A stretch of 64,000 bases of DNA from Roseovarius sp. (GTDB taxonomy: Bacteria; Pseudomonadota; Alphaproteobacteria; Rhodobacterales; Rhodobacteraceae). The notes beneath the pieces were generated by a model. It saw only the letters and a program-made list of their open reading frames with translations. It ran no database searches and was not told where the DNA came from. A program made the position numbers and the translations under genes. Below are positions 39,518 to 52,396 of this stretch, piece after piece; positions within the stretch are counted from its first letter, which is position 1, and each line of letters starts with the position of its first letter. Where the stretch lies: positions 372,001 to 436,000 of the forward strand of contig JAOSKR010000004.1 of assembly GCA_027493545.1 (NCBI GenBank), written 5' to 3'.

Positions 39518-39736
39518 CGGCTAGTCCTCTTCGCAGGGAATGGAAATATTCTTGCGCTGTCCTGCCATTTTTCGCCCGATTTGTTCAAGCTCTTTTCCGC
39601 CGCGGCGCAGCAAAGGGCCGCACCCGTTGCGCCATGCCCGGCACGAACGCGTCGTTAACCTCTCTTTGGCCCGCCGGGCGCAGCCTCTTTTCGCATCACT
39701 CTGGCAGGGACCAGACCCGGAAAGGAGCATGAAACG

Positions 39737-40045
39737 ATGGTGAAACTAGGGATGAAAATGGCGGCCGTGGCGGTCGTGGCGACCTGTCTGGCCGGCCCGG
39801 TGCTGGCCGGCAACTGCGCGCCGCGCGAGACGGTGGTCGAGCAGCTGGCCGCGGACTATGGCGAATCGCGCCGGTCGATCGGGCTCGCCGCGCGGGGATC
39901 GGTGATCGAGATATTCGCCTCGCAAGAGACCGGCACCTGGACGATCACCGTGACCGACACCCGGGGCATCGCCTGCCTGGTCGCCGCCGGCCGGGCGTTC
40001 GAGGCGGTGGACGAGGCGCTTCCCGCGTCGGGCGACGACGCCTGA
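39737..40045 (+). CDS. small exported protein of unknown function
   Basis: A 102-residue protein with a signal peptide (MVKLGMKMAAVAVVATCLAGPVLAG) and a short mature domain NCAPRETVVEQLAADYGESRRSIGLAARGSVIEIFASQETGTWTITVTDTRGIACLVAAGRAFEAV containing two Cys that could form a disulfide. AAAGGAG lies 10 bases before the ATG. Similar small exported proteins occur in this locus in Rhodobacteraceae. Function unknown. It diverges from mcl2 across 219 bp. Confidence 0.75.
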   Translation: MVKLGMKMAAVAVVATCLAGPVLAGNCAPRETVVEQLAADYGESRRSIGLAARGSVIEIFASQETGTWTITVTDTRGIACLVAAGRAFEAVDEALPASGDDA

Positions 40046-41319
<1,274 letters not shown>

Positions 41320-41376
41320 CATCCGGATGGCGGCCGGGTTTCGTATCCATTGGATCCGATCGTACCCGGCCCTCGC

Positions 41377-41437
41377 GCCCCGGCCCTGAACCGGGGCATC
41401 ATCGCCTGACGGCAAGTCCCCGAGTCAAGCCCGGGGC
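41377..41437. repeat. GC-rich palindromic repeat (REP-like)
   Basis: Imperfect inverted arms at 41377-41396 (core CCGGCCCTGAACCGGGG) and 41418-41437 (CCCCGAGTCAAGCCCGGGGC) belong to the same family as the perfect copy at 12555-12616. It lies between mdh and sucC, before the terminator-like hairpin. Confidence 0.7.
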
Positions 41438-41474
41438 GGGCCGGGTTCGATCCGACATCAGAAGGTTCCTTCGG

Positions 41475-41504
41475 GGGCCGGTTGCGACCGGCCCTGATTC
41501 TTTT
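41475..41504 (+). terminator. probable terminator after mdh
   Basis: An 8-bp perfect stem GGGCCGGT-TGCG-ACCGGCCC followed by TGATTCTTTT. The T-run is interrupted, so strength is uncertain, but it would separate mdh from the suc operon promoter region. Confidence 0.6.
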
Positions 41505-41535
41505 CGACGCGTCAGAGCCTTGGCCAGCCCCATCG

Positions 41536-41568
41536 TTGTGATCACACGATTAAACCGTGTGATCACAA
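41536..41568. promoter_or_regulatory. double TGTGATCACA operator upstream of sucC
   Basis: Two perfect TGTGATCACA palindromes (41537-41546 and 41558-41567, centres 21 bp apart) form a larger perfect inverted repeat: a 13-base arm TTGTGATCACACG, 7-base spacer, and its exact complement, 33 bp in all. They lie about 110-140 bp before the sucC ATG. A degenerate copy TTGTGATTGC follows near 41625. The sdhC upstream region carries the same motif in the same spacing. Confidence 0.75.
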
Positions 41569-41676
41569 ACTCTCCTAAATGAGCGGAAAAGCCCCGGCCA
41601 CGCAAAAAGTGGTTTCAAATCAGGTTGTGATTGCGGCTATAGGGGACCCGATCGCAAGTCAGGACGGAAGGGTTCC

Positions 41677-42870
41677 ATGAACATCCACGAATATCAGGCC
41701 AAGGCCCTGCTGCGCTCCTACGGTGCGCCGGTTTCCGACGGCCGGGTGGTACTGCGCGCCGAAGAGGCCAAGACCGCCGCCGGCGCGCTCGACGGACCGC
41801 TCTGGGTCGTCAAGGCGCAGATCCACGCCGGCGGCCGCGGCAAGGGAACCTTCAAGGAGCCGCGCGCCGGCGAGGGTGGCGGTGTCCGCCTGACGCGCTC
41901 GGTCGAGGAGGCCGCCGAGGAGGCCCGGCGCATGCTGGGCCAGACGCTGGTGACCAAGCAGACCGGACCCACGGGAAAGCAGGTCAACCGCATCTACATC
42001 GAGGACGGCTCGGGGATAGAGAAGGAATTCTACCTCGCCCTGCTGGTCGATCGCGGCACCAGCCGCGTCTCGTTCGTCTGCTCCACCGAGGGCGGCATGG
42101 ACATCGAGGAGGTGGCGGAGCGCACCCCCGAACGCATTCTCAGCTTTTCGGTCGATCCGGCCACCGGCTATCAGCCCTTCCACGGCCGCCGCATCGCCTT
42201 CATGCTGGGACTCTCGGGCAAGCAGGTCAAGCAATGCGTCGCGCTGATGGACACGCTCTACAAGATGTTCCTGGAAAAGGACATGGAGATGCTCGAGATC
42301 AACCCGCTGATCCTGACCGACGAGGGCGACCTGAAATGCCTCGACGCCAAGATGGGGTTTGACTCGAACGCCATCTACCGCCACCCCGACATCGCCGAGC
42401 TGCGCGACACCTCCGAGGAGGACCCCAAGGAGCTGGAAGCCTCCAAGTACGATCTCAACTACATCGCGCTCGATGGCGAGATCGGCTGCATGGTCAACGG
42501 CGCCGGGCTGGCGATGGCGACGATGGACATCATCAAGCTCTACGGCGCGGAGCCCGCCAACTTTCTCGACGTGGGCGGCGGCGCGACCAAGGAAAAGGTG
42601 ACCGAGGCATTCAAGATCATCACCTCGGACGACAACGTCAAGGGCATCCTGGTCAACATCTTCGGCGGCATCATGCGCTGCGACGTCATCGCCGAGGGCG
42701 TGGTGGCTGCGGTGCGCGAGGTCGGGTTGCAGGTTCCGCTGGTGGTCCGGCTCGAGGGCACCAATGTCGAGAAGGGCAAGGAGATCATCCGCCAGTCCGG
42801 TCTCAACGTGATCGCCGCCGACGACCTCAAGGACGGCGCCCAGAAGATCGTGAAGGCGGTGAAGGGGTAA
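41677..42870 (+). CDS. sucC: succinyl-CoA synthetase beta subunit
   Basis: A 397-residue ATP-grasp subunit of succinyl-CoA ligase (ADP- or GDP-forming). [37 protein letters not shown] (nucleotide site), LEINPLILT and [16 protein letters not shown] are diagnostic. First gene of sucC-x-sucD-DUF805-sucA-sucB-x-lpd, just downstream of the palindromic operator. Confidence 0.97.
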   Translation: MNIHEYQAKALLRSYGAPVSDGRVVLRAEEAKTAAGALDGPLWVVKAQIHAGGRGKGTFKEPRAGEGGGVRLTRSVEEAAEEARRMLGQTLVTKQTGPTGKQVNRIYIEDGSGIEKEFYLALLVDRGTSRVSFVCSTEGGMDIEEVAERTPERILSFSVDPATGYQPFHGRRIAFMLGLSGKQVKQCVALMDTLYKMFLEKDMEMLEINPLILTDEGDLKCLDAKMGFDSNAIYRHPDIAELRDTSEEDPKELEASKYDLNYIALDGEIGCMVNGAGLAMATMDIIKLYGAEPANFLDVGGGATKEKVTEAFKIITSDDNVKGILVNIFGGIMRCDVIAEGVVAAVREVGLQVPLVVRLEGTNVEKGKEIIRQSGLNVIAADDLKDGAQKIVKAVKG

Positions 42871-42875
42871 CCGGC

Positions 42876-43433
42876 ATGGCGGCCTTGCGTCACAGCATGC
42901 GACGAAGGGCGCTGGCGGGGCTTGCGCCGCTGGCCGTCGTCGCGGCCTGTTCCGACGCGGCGCCCTCGCCCGACCGGCTGGAGCTGGCGACAATCCCGCG
43001 CTGGCGCGAGGTGCCCAAGAGCACCCCCGCCCAACTGGTTGCGGCGTTCGACCGCTTCTGCACGGACCGCGCCCCGGACATGGACGCGCAGGATGCAAAG
43101 CTGCGGGCGGCGGGATACCTGCCCAAGGTACGCGCACGGGCCGACCGCCCGGCACTCTATGTCGTCGACGACCGGCGCCCGGCCGTGGCGGTCTCGGATC
43201 GCATCTGCGCGGTGCGGGCGATCGCGCGCACCGGCCAGAGAGAGCGCGTCAACCGCTACGTCGCCGACACCTTTCCCACCGCCCGGGCGCTCGCCCGCGA
43301 CGGCCTTTCCCGCGACGTCGAACAGGCCTGGGCCATCGACGGCGGCATGATCGCCACCACCCGCAACCTCTGGGTGGGCAACGTCACCACCTATACCGTC
43401 ACCCTTTTCACACCGGACAGCCGCGACGGCTGA
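42876..43433 (+). CDS. putative lipoprotein between sucC and sucD
   Basis: A 185-residue protein starting 5 bases after sucC. The basic N-terminus and hydrophobic stretch RRRALAGLAPLAVVAACSDA end in a lipobox-like VVAAC, so it is probably lipid-anchored in the envelope. The rest (DRFCTDRAPDMDAQDAKLRAAGYLPK, ...VYVVDDRRPAVAVSDRICAVRAIARTGQRERVNRYVADTFP) shows two further Cys but no domain I recognise. Its insertion between two subunits of one enzyme is notable; Rhodobacterales often carry an unknown gene at this point. Confidence 0.65.
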   Translation: MAALRHSMRRRALAGLAPLAVVAACSDAAPSPDRLELATIPRWREVPKSTPAQLVAAFDRFCTDRAPDMDAQDAKLRAAGYLPKVRARADRPALYVVDDRRPAVAVSDRICAVRAIARTGQRERVNRYVADTFPTARALARDGLSRDVEQAWAIDGGMIATTRNLWVGNVTTYTVTLFTPDSRDG

Positions 43434-43490
43434 CCCGTCAAATGCCAGCGGCCGCCCCCCGGGCGGCAGGAACAAAGGAGCACGCCGAAC

Positions 43491-44378
43491 ATGGCCGTTC
43501 TCGTCGACGAAAACACCCGTGTCATCTGCCAGGGCCTGACCGGCTCTCAGGGCACGTTTCATACCGAACAGGCCATCGCCTACGGCACCGGGATGGTCGG
43601 CGGCGTCACCCCCGGCAAGGGCGGCAGCACGCATCTCGATCTGCCGATCTACAACTCGGTACACGAGGCGATGGCCGAGACCGACACCAATGCCTCGGTG
43701 ATCTACGTGCCCCCCCCCTTTGCCGCCGATTCGATCCTCGAGGCGATCGACGCCGGCATGCCGCTCATCGTCTGCATCACCGAGGGCATTCCGGTCCTCG
43801 ACATGATGCGCGTGAAGCGCGCGCTGATGAACAGCCCATCGATCCTGATCGGCCCCAACTGCCCCGGCATCATCACTCCGGGCGCCTGCAAGATCGGCAT
43901 CATGCCCGGCCACATCCACAAGCGCGGCTCGTGCGGCGTGGTCTCGCGCTCGGGCACACTCACTTACGAGGCGGTCAAGCAGACCACCGATGTCGGGCTC
44001 GGCCAGTCGACCTGCGTCGGCGTCGGCGGCGACCCGATCAAGGGCACCGAACACATCGACGTGCTGGAATGGTTCCTTGCCGATGACGAAACCGAATCGA
44101 TCATCATGATCGGCGAGATCGGCGGCTCGTCCGAGGAAGAGGCGGCGCAGTTCCTCAAGGACGAGGCCAGAAAGGGCCGCAAGAAACCCGTCGCCGGCTT
44201 CATCGCCGGGCGCACCGCGCCCCCGGGCCGGCGCATGGGCCATGCCGGCGCCATCGTCGCCGGCGGCAAGGGCGGCGCCGAGGACAAGATCGAGGCGATG
44301 CGCTCGGCCGGGATCGTCGTCAGCGAAAGCCCCGCCGAACTGGGCGAAGCGGTACTGGAAGCAATTGGAAAAAAATAG
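43491..44378 (+). CDS. sucD: succinyl-CoA synthetase alpha subunit
   Basis: A 295-residue CoA-binding subunit. [65 protein letters not shown] and the phosphohistidine segment [24 protein letters not shown] are complete. AAAGGAG precedes the ATG. Works with SucC. Confidence 0.97.
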   Translation: MAVLVDENTRVICQGLTGSQGTFHTEQAIAYGTGMVGGVTPGKGGSTHLDLPIYNSVHEAMAETDTNASVIYVPPPFAADSILEAIDAGMPLIVCITEGIPVLDMMRVKRALMNSPSILIGPNCPGIITPGACKIGIMPGHIHKRGSCGVVSRSGTLTYEAVKQTTDVGLGQSTCVGVGGDPIKGTEHIDVLEWFLADDETESIIMIGEIGGSSEEEAAQFLKDEARKGRKKPVAGFIAGRTAPPGRRMGHAGAIVAGGKGGAEDKIEAMRSAGIVVSESPAELGEAVLEAIGKK

Positions 44379-44413
44379 GCGGAACATCCGCCGACCACCG
44401 GGAGGGAACTCAC

Positions 44414-44896
44414 ATGGATTTCGTCACTGCCGTCAAGACCTGCCTCACCGAAAAATACGCCACCTTTTCCGGGCGCGCCTCGCGGTCGGAATTCTGGTGG
44501 TTCATGATCTTCGTTATCATCAGTTGGCTAGTGGTCACCATACTCGGGGCCGCCATAGGCGTAAGGCTACTGTCACTGCTCTATCTGCTCGCGCTCATCT
44601 GGCCGACAACGGCTGCGGGCTTTAGACGACTACAAGACATGGGTAGGCCCGGCTGGATTATCCTCTTCCCACTAGGCACCGCGCTATTGCTCCTAATCGG
44701 CGTACCGTTATACGTTATCCAACTAGTGGCTTCGATAGGCCCTGATGGGCCGCAGACCAATCTGCATATTGGTCTGCCGTCCGTAGTCCTCATTATCCTC
44801 ACGGTGCAACTCGTAGTATCGGCGCCCTTCATCTACTGGCTCACCCGCCCTTCCGAGCCGGAAACCAACGCCTACGGCCCGCCACCGCAGGCGTGA
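44414..44896 (+). CDS. DUF805 family membrane protein
   Basis: A 160-residue polytopic protein: MDFVTAVKTCLTEKYATFSGRASRSEFWWFMIFVIISW (the DUF805 opening F.GRASRSEFWWF), LIWPTTAAGFRRLQDMGRPGWIIL (the RRLHD-like motif, here RRLQD), and four hydrophobic helices. From about 44520 on it uses many rare codons for this genome (CTA, ATA, AGA, TTA), unlike its neighbours, which suggests acquisition or relaxed selection. GGGAGGGA precedes the ATG. Function unknown. The 236 bp after it contain no supportable gene. Confidence 0.85.
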   Translation: MDFVTAVKTCLTEKYATFSGRASRSEFWWFMIFVIISWLVVTILGAAIGVRLLSLLYLLALIWPTTAAGFRRLQDMGRPGWIILFPLGTALLLLIGVPLYVIQLVASIGPDGPQTNLHIGLPSVVLIILTVQLVVSAPFIYWLTRPSEPETNAYGPPPQA

Positions 44897-45132
44897 TCGC
44901 CACCTGGGTATCCACATGAGCGACAATCTGGCATATCCACCGAGGGGCACGACTTGACCGGGGCCTTGACCATGACAGATATATCGGGGCCGGCACGCTT
45001 CAGACACCTGCCGGCGGCCCCGCTGGCGAGCCGGCCGCCGAAGTATCGCTCTTTCCCGTTCATCGCCTTCAACCTCTTCGCCATTCCGGCCCCGGACGGG
45101 CCGGAAACCCGCGCGGATATCGGAGATCAGAC

Positions 45133-48087
45133 ATGACCGAGCAATCCCCGAACGACGTCTTTCACGCCTCTTCCTTCATGCAGGGGCAAAATGCCGAGTA
45201 TCTCCAACAGCTCTATGCCCGCTACGCCGAAGATCCCGGCGCCGTCGATGCCGCCTGGGCGGATTTCTTCGCCGGGCTCGGCGACGGCGAGGCCGACATT
45301 CGCAAGGAGGCCGCCGGCCCCTCGTGGGCGCGGCCGGACTGGCCGCCGGCGCGGCTCGACGACCTGACCGCGGCGCTCACCGGCGAATGGCCGGCCGAGG
45401 CCGAGGCGGTCGGCGACAAGATCCGCGACCGGGCCGCCGATACCGGGGTTGAGGTCTCCGACGAGGCGATCAAGCGCGCGGTGCTCGATTCGGTGCGCGC
45501 GCTGATGCTGATCCGGGCCTACCGCATCCGCGGCCATCTCGCCGCGCATCTCGACCCGCTGGGGCTGCGCGATTCCGGCTACCCCCCCGAACTCGACCCC
45601 AAGTCCTACGGCTTCACCGACGCCGACATGGACCGGCCGATCTTCATCGACAACGTCCTGGGTCTGCAGGTCGCCTCGATCCGCGAGATCCTCGCCCTCG
45701 TCCGGCGCACCTATTGCGGCACCTTCGCGCTGCAATACATGCACATCTCCGACCCCGAACAGTCCGCGTGGCTCAAGGAGCGCATCGAGGGCTACGACAA
45801 GGAGATCCGCTTTACCCGGCAGGGGCGCAGGGCGATCCTCAACAAGCTGATCGAGGCCGAGGGCTTCGAGAAATACCTGCATGTCAAGTACATGGGCACC
45901 AAGCGTTTCGGCCTCGACGGCGGCGAAAGCCTGATTCCGGCGATGGAGCAGATCGTCAAGCGCGGCGGTCAGCTGGGCATCGAGGAGATCGTCATCGGCA
46001 TGCCCCATCGCGGCCGTCTCAGCGTGCTCGCCAACGTGATGGGCAAGCCCTACCGCGCCATCTTCAACGAGTTCCAGGGCGGCAGCTTCAAGCCCGACGA
46101 GGTCGATGGCTCGGGCGATGTGAAATACCATCTCGGTGCCTCCTCCGACCGCGAATTCGACGGCAACGTCGTGCATCTCAGCCTCACCGCCAACCCCAGC
46201 CACCTCGAGGCGGTGAACCCGGTGGTGCTGGGCAAGGTCCGCGCCAAGCAGGACCAGTTGCGCGATGCCGACCGCACCAAGGTGCTGCCGGTGCTGCTGC
46301 ACGGCGACGCCGCCTTTGCCGGTCAGGGCGTGGTGGCCGAGGGTTTCGGGCTTTCCGGGCTCAAGGGGCACCGCACCGGCGGCACCATCCACATCGTCGT
46401 GAACAACCAGATCGGATTCACCACCGCGCCGCATTTCTCGCGCTCCTCGCCCTACCCCACCGACATCGCGCTGATGGTCGAGGCGCCGATCTTTCACGTC
46501 AACGGCGACGATCCCGAGGCGGTGGTCCACGCCGCCCGCGTGGCCACGGAATTCCGCCAGAAGTTCCACAAGGACGTGGTCATCGACATGTTCTGCTATC
46601 GCCGTTTCGGCCACAACGAGGGGGATGAGCCGATGTTCACCAACCCCCTGATGTACAAGGAGATCAAGGGCCACAAGACCACGCTGGCGCTTTACACCGA
46701 CCGGCTGGTCCAGGACGGGCTGATCCCGGAGGGCGAGGTCGAGGACATGAAGGCGGCCTTCCGGGCGCATTTGGCCGACGAGTTCGAGGCCGGCAAGGAT
46801 TACCGCCCCAACAAGGCCGACTGGCTCGATGGCAAATGGTCCCATATCGGCCGGCAGGACACCGACTACCAGCGCGGCGAAACCGCGATCGCGCCCGAAA
46901 CCCTCGAAGAGATCGGGCGCGCGCTGACCACCGCGCCCAGGGACCTTCAGTTGCACAGGACCGTCGCCCGCCTGATCGAGGCCAAGAAGCAGATGTTCGA
47001 CACCGGCGCGGGCTTCGACTGGAGCACCGCCGAGGCGGTGGCCTTCGGTTCGCTCCTGCTCGAGGGCTACCCGGTGCGGCTCTCGGGGCAGGACAGCGTC
47101 CGCGGCACCTTCTCGCAGCGCCATTCCGCCTTCATCGACCAGCAGACCGAGGACCGTTACTACCCGCTCAACCACATTCGTGCGGGCCAGGCCCACTACG
47201 AGGCCATCGACTCGATGCTGTCGGAATACGCGGTGCTCGGCTTCGAGTACGGCTATTCGCTCGCCGAACCCAACGCGCTGGCGCTGTGGGAGGCGCAGTT
47301 CGGCGATTTCGCCAACGGCGCGCAGATTATGTTCGACCAGTTCATCAGCTCGGGCGAGGCCAAATGGCTACGAATGTCGGGCCTCGTCTGCCTGCTGCCC
47401 CACGGCTACGAGGGTCAGGGGCCCGAGCACTCCTCGGCCCGGCTCGAACGCTTCCTGACCATGTGCGCACAGGACAACTGGATCGTTGCCAACTGCACCA
47501 CCCCGGCCAACTATTTCCACATCCTGCGCCGGCAGCTGCACCGCACCTTCCGCAAGCCGCTGATCCTGATGACGCCGAAATCGCTCCTGCGCCACAAGCT
47601 CTGCATCTCCAGCGCGGCCGATTTCACCACCGGCTCGTCCTTTCACCGCGTGCTCTGGGACGACGCCCAGCACGGCCACTCCGACACCGAACTCAAGCCC
47701 GACGCGGAGATCCGCCGGGTGGTGCTGTGCTCGGGCAAGGTCTATTTCGACCTGCTCGAGGAACGCGACAAGCGCGGCATCGACGACATCTACCTGATGC
47801 GGATCGAGCAGTTCTACCCGTTCCCGGCCATCGCCATGGTCAAGGAGATGGAGCGCTTCAAGCAGGCCGAAGTCGTCTGGTGCCAGGAAGAGCCCAAGAA
47901 CCAGGGCGCCTGGAGCTTCATCGAGCCCAACATCGAATGGGTGCAGACCCGGATCGGGGCCGACCACACCCGCGCGGTCTATGCCGGCCGTCCTGCCTCT
48001 GCCTCGCCGGCCACCGGGCTCGCCTCGCAACACATCGCCCAACAGCAGGCGCTGGTCGACGCCGCCCTGACCATCGAAGGAAAGTGA
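45133..48087 (+). CDS. sucA: 2-oxoglutarate dehydrogenase E1
   Basis: Thiamine diphosphate-dependent E1 of the oxoglutarate dehydrogenase complex, 984 residues, no frame break. N-terminal [31 protein letters not shown], the [15 protein letters not shown] and [19 protein letters not shown] blocks, [21 protein letters not shown], and the TDP/Mg region [16 protein letters not shown] are present. The C-terminal transketolase-like half ends [31 protein letters not shown]. sucB follows after 4 bases. Confidence 0.97.
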   Translation: MTEQSPNDVFHASSFMQGQNAEYLQQLYARYAEDPGAVDAAWADFFAGLGDGEADIRKEAAGPSWARPDWPPARLDDLTAALTGEWPAEAEAVGDKIRDRAADTGVEVSDEAIKRAVLDSVRALMLIRAYRIRGHLAAHLDPLGLRDSGYPPELDPKSYGFTDADMDRPIFIDNVLGLQVASIREILALVRRTYCGTFALQYMHISDPEQSAWLKERIEGYDKEIRFTRQGRRAILNKLIEAEGFEKYLHVKYMGTKRFGLDGGESLIPAMEQIVKRGGQLGIEEIVIGMPHRGRLSVLANVMGKPYRAIFNEFQGGSFKPDEVDGSGDVKYHLGASSDREFDGNVVHLSLTANPSHLEAVNPVVLGKVRAKQDQLRDADRTKVLPVLLHGDAAFAGQGVVAEGFGLSGLKGHRTGGTIHIVVNNQIGFTTAPHFSRSSPYPTDIALMVEAPIFHVNGDDPEAVVHAARVATEFRQKFHKDVVIDMFCYRRFGHNEGDEPMFTNPLMYKEIKGHKTTLALYTDRLVQDGLIPEGEVEDMKAAFRAHLADEFEAGKDYRPNKADWLDGKWSHIGRQDTDYQRGETAIAPETLEEIGRALTTAPRDLQLHRTVARLIEAKKQMFDTGAGFDWSTAEAVAFGSLLLEGYPVRLSGQDSVRGTFSQRHSAFIDQQTEDRYYPLNHIRAGQAHYEAIDSMLSEYAVLGFEYGYSLAEPNALALWEAQFGDFANGAQIMFDQFISSGEAKWLRMSGLVCLLPHGYEGQGPEHSSARLERFLTMCAQDNWIVANCTTPANYFHILRRQLHRTFRKPLILMTPKSLLRHKLCISSAADFTTGSSFHRVLWDDAQHGHSDTELKPDAEIRRVVLCSGKVYFDLLEERDKRGIDDIYLMRIEQFYPFPAIAMVKEMERFKQAEVVWCQEEPKNQGAWSFIEPNIEWVQTRIGADHTRAVYAGRPASASPATGLASQHIAQQQALVDAALTIEGK

Positions 48088-48091
48088 ACCG

Positions 48092-49641
<1,550 letters not shown>

Positions 49642-49657
<16 letters not shown>

Positions 49658-49780
49658 ATGCCGGGCTCAAGCCCGGCCTAAACCTAGTGGTAGGGCGGGC
49701 TTCAGCCCGCCTTGCCTTCCAGGGCACACTTGGCGCGACAGGCACATTCGCGTAATCTCGCTTCGCTGATGGATTTGTGA
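49642..49780. repeat. 16-bp direct repeat flanking a hairpin-rich insert
   Basis: GCTGATGGATTTGTGA, which is the end of sucB including its stop, occurs at 49642-49657 and again at 49765-49780. Between the copies lie two hairpins, GCCGGGCT-CA-AGCCCGGC (about 49660-49677) and GGCGGGCT-TC-AGCCCGCC (about 49697-49714), related to the palindromic repeat family of the window. The layout looks like a small repeat element inserted with duplication of the target. Confidence 0.7.
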
Positions 49781-49819
49781 GGGGGCGCTGGGCTGATAGT
49801 CCAACGAGGAGATTTCCTA

Positions 49820-50503
49820 GTGTCTGAATCTGAAAACAAACAAGATCAGTACGAAAAAATTGAGGACGAAAAAACCGAGGCACTCGCGCGCTATATCGAA
49901 TCCTTGGGATTGGAGTCGCTTGCTCGCGATATTTCAGAAGAACGGATTGTGCGCAGGATTCTTGAATCCCGAATTGCGTATGATTACTACTCAGTGCAGT
50001 CGGAAATCTGGAAGGACAGGTCAGAAAAGGCTCTTGAGAGGGCAGTTTCCGCTCAAGCGTTACTTTTTGACAAAGCGGCTTCGTATAACAATGTCGTCTT
50101 AACGCTGGGTTACGCGGGTTTTTTTGCAATCTGGAACATCGTATCCAACCAATTGAAGCCAGCTGAAAATGCAGTCATTGGCCTATCCTTGGGCATCTCA
50201 CTGGGCATTTTCATTTCTTGGACGATCTTAATCAGCGTATTGTTAACCCTTAAGGTAAGAAGGTACGCCGTCATCGCGGGTACTGAGTTCAACACCCTTT
50301 CGGACGAGATTGAAGCCCACAAACAGGCTGAAGATAAAGCGAAACGTGCAAGCTTTCGGCTTCAGAGATTCTGGCCTTTTGTTTTTTTTGCTACGGTCCT
50401 AACCAGCCTTTTTCCCGGCCTCTTACTGTTGCTAGAGCTATTAGATTTTATCACGGGGTTTGAGTGGGATCTCACAGAGAACATTTGGAATTGGTTTACA
50501 TGA
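49820..50503 (+). CDS. AT-rich orphan membrane protein between sucB and lpd
   Basis: A 227-residue protein from a GTG at 49820, 8 bases after AGGAGA. An acidic, helical N-terminal part (about residues 1-85, rich in Glu/Lys/Arg, possible coiled coil) is followed by hydrophobic helices at about 90-112 and 117-145, a basic/acidic cytosolic stretch (150-187), and a third hydrophobic segment at about 188-212. Base and codon use (many TTA, ATT, AAA, GAA) differ sharply from all neighbours, indicating transfer. I do not recognise the family. It interrupts the sucAB-lpd order. Confidence 0.7.
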   Translation: MSESENKQDQYEKIEDEKTEALARYIESLGLESLARDISEERIVRRILESRIAYDYYSVQSEIWKDRSEKALERAVSAQALLFDKAASYNNVVLTLGYAGFFAIWNIVSNQLKPAENAVIGLSLGISLGIFISWTILISVLLTLKVRRYAVIAGTEFNTLSDEIEAHKQAEDKAKRASFRLQRFWPFVFFATVLTSLFPGLLLLLELLDFITGFEWDLTENIWNWFT

Positions 50504-50687
50504 CCTTCACTCAGTCCCCCTCCGCCATACCCCCCCTTGATCGGTATGCTTCAACCAGCGTAAGCCGGGTGGGGAAAGTGTGTTCCAACGCGCCTCACAC
50601 TAGCAAGTCATCTCGCGGCGCCCGCATTCTGGCACCGACGCAATACTGACGTGATACCGACGTCCCAAATCCAAGGAGAACCCCCTC

Positions 50688-52076
50688 ATGGCACAATATG
50701 ACGTGATCATCATCGGCTCCGGCCCCGGCGGCTATGTCGCCGCCATCCGCTGTGCCCAGCTGGGGCTGAAAACCGCCTGCGTCGAGGGCCGCGAGACATT
50801 GGGCGGCACCTGCCTCAATGTCGGCTGCATTCCCTCCAAGGCGCTTTTGCACGCCACCCACATGCTGCACGAGTCAGAGGCGAACTTCGCCAGGATGGGG
50901 CTCAAGGGCAAGGCCCCCTCGGTCGACTGGAAAGCGATGCTCGCCTACAAGGACGACACCATCGGCCAGAACACCAAGGGCATCGAATTCCTCTTCAAGA
51001 AGAACAAGATCGACTGGCTCAAGGGCTGGGGCAGCATTCCCGAGGCGGGCAAGGTCAAGGTCGGCGACGACACCCATGACGCCAAGAACATCGTCATTGC
51101 CACCGGCTCGCAAGCGGCCTCGCTGCCCGGCGTCGAGGTCGACGAAAAGATCGTCGTCACCTCCACCGGCGCGCTGGAACTGACGAAGGTGCCCAAGAAA
51201 CTCGCGGTGATCGGCGCCGGGGTGATCGGGCTCGAACTGGGCAGCGTCTATGCCCGCCTCGGAGCCGAGGTCATGGTACTGGAATACCTCGACCGCATCA
51301 CCCCCGGCATGGATGGCGAGGTCCAGAAGACCTTTCAGCGCATGCTCAAGAAGCAGGGGCTCAAATTCGTCATGGGTGCGGCCGTGCAGGGGGTCGAGAC
51401 GCTCAAGACCAAGGCCAAGGTCAGCTACACGCTCAGGAAGGACGACAGCGAGCACCAGCTTGATGCCGATGTCGTCCTCGTCGCGACCGGGCGCAGGCCC
51501 TATACCGACGGGCTCGGGCTCGACGCGCTCGGGGTCGAACTGACGGGCGGCGGCCAGATCGTCACCGATGAGCACTGGCGCACCGACGTCAAGGGCATCT
51601 ACGCCATCGGCGACGCCATCAAGGGGCCGATGCTGGCGCACAAAGCCGAGGACGAGGGCATGGCCGTGGCCGAGGTCATCGCCGGCAAGGCCGGCCACGT
51701 CAATTACGACCTCATTCCGGCCGTGATCTACACCCACCCCGAGGTCGCCACCGTCGGCAAGACCGAGGAAGAGCTCAAGAAGGACGGCCGCGCCTACAAG
51801 ACCGGCAAGTTCTCGTTCATGGGCAACGGCCGCGCCAAGGCGGTGTTTGCCGGCGACGGGTTCGTCAAGATACTGGCCGACGAGGAAACCGACCGCATCC
51901 TGGGATGCCACATCATCGGCCCGGCGGCAGGCGAGTTGATCCACGAGGTCTGCGTGGCGATGGAATTCGGCGCCGCGGCCGAGGACCTGGCGCTGACCTG
52001 CCACGCGCACCCGACCTTTTCCGAAGCCGTGCGCGAGGCCGCGCTCGCCTGCGGCGACGGCGCGATCCACAGCTGA
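50688..52076 (+). CDS. lpdA: dihydrolipoamide dehydrogenase (E3)
   Basis: A 462-residue FAD enzyme reoxidising the lipoyl groups of the oxoglutarate dehydrogenase complex. FAD-binding [21 protein letters not shown], the redox-active Cys42/Cys47 in [13 protein letters not shown], the NAD site [42 protein letters not shown] and the active-site His-Glu in [16 protein letters not shown] are intact. AAGGAG precedes the ATG. The 184 bp between it and the orphan membrane gene hold nothing recognisable. Confidence 0.97.
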   Translation: MAQYDVIIIGSGPGGYVAAIRCAQLGLKTACVEGRETLGGTCLNVGCIPSKALLHATHMLHESEANFARMGLKGKAPSVDWKAMLAYKDDTIGQNTKGIEFLFKKNKIDWLKGWGSIPEAGKVKVGDDTHDAKNIVIATGSQAASLPGVEVDEKIVVTSTGALELTKVPKKLAVIGAGVIGLELGSVYARLGAEVMVLEYLDRITPGMDGEVQKTFQRMLKKQGLKFVMGAAVQGVETLKTKAKVSYTLRKDDSEHQLDADVVLVATGRRPYTDGLGLDALGVELTGGGQIVTDEHWRTDVKGIYAIGDAIKGPMLAHKAEDEGMAVAEVIAGKAGHVNYDLIPAVIYTHPEVATVGKTEEELKKDGRAYKTGKFSFMGNGRAKAVFAGDGFVKILADEETDRILGCHIIGPAAGELIHEVCVAMEFGAAAEDLALTCHAHPTFSEAVREAALACGDGAIHS

Positions 52077-52098
52077 GCGGCGGCGCCGGTCGCGCCTG

Positions 52099-52396
52099 CC
52101 ACATCCGCGGCCGGGCGTTTTTCTCATAGTGGGCGTCATAGGCGGCGCCGCCGAATTCGCCGCCGGTCATCTCGGCCAGGATCCGCCCGGCGGCGGGTAC
52201 GCTGTCGCGGTCGTCGCGCCCCCAGAGGCCCGAACACATCAGCGCCCTGGCGCATTGGATACAGACCTCGGCGACCGCGACCCTCGATCCACCGCCGGTA
52301 GAGCGGCGTCAGCCGCATCGCCACCTCGGCCAGCGCCAGCGGCATCGGCTCGGGGTAGAGCGCCTCGAGCGCCTCAACCGTGTCGATCTTCCGCAT
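52099..52396 (-). pseudogene. internally deleted pyridoxamine 5'-phosphate oxidase-like gene
   Basis: The first 39 or so residues (MRKIDTVEALEALYPEPMPLALAEVAMRLTPLYRRWIEG) match the start of a PPOX-fold flavoprotein. The next readable part, in another frame, is its C-terminus (VAVAEVCIQCARALMCSGLWGRDD...ILAEMTGGEFGGAAYDAHYEKNARPRMW). The central FMN-binding barrel, normally about 100 residues, is absent; the join is near 52275-52285. Unlike the single-base breaks elsewhere this is a real internal deletion or an assembly collapse. It overlaps the plsC end by 23 bases. Confidence 0.65.

Noticed and set aside
44954..45136. A 60-codon open frame between DUF805 and sucA
   Set aside because: No convincing ribosome site, it ends inside the sucA start, and it has no recognisable pattern; treated as intergenic.
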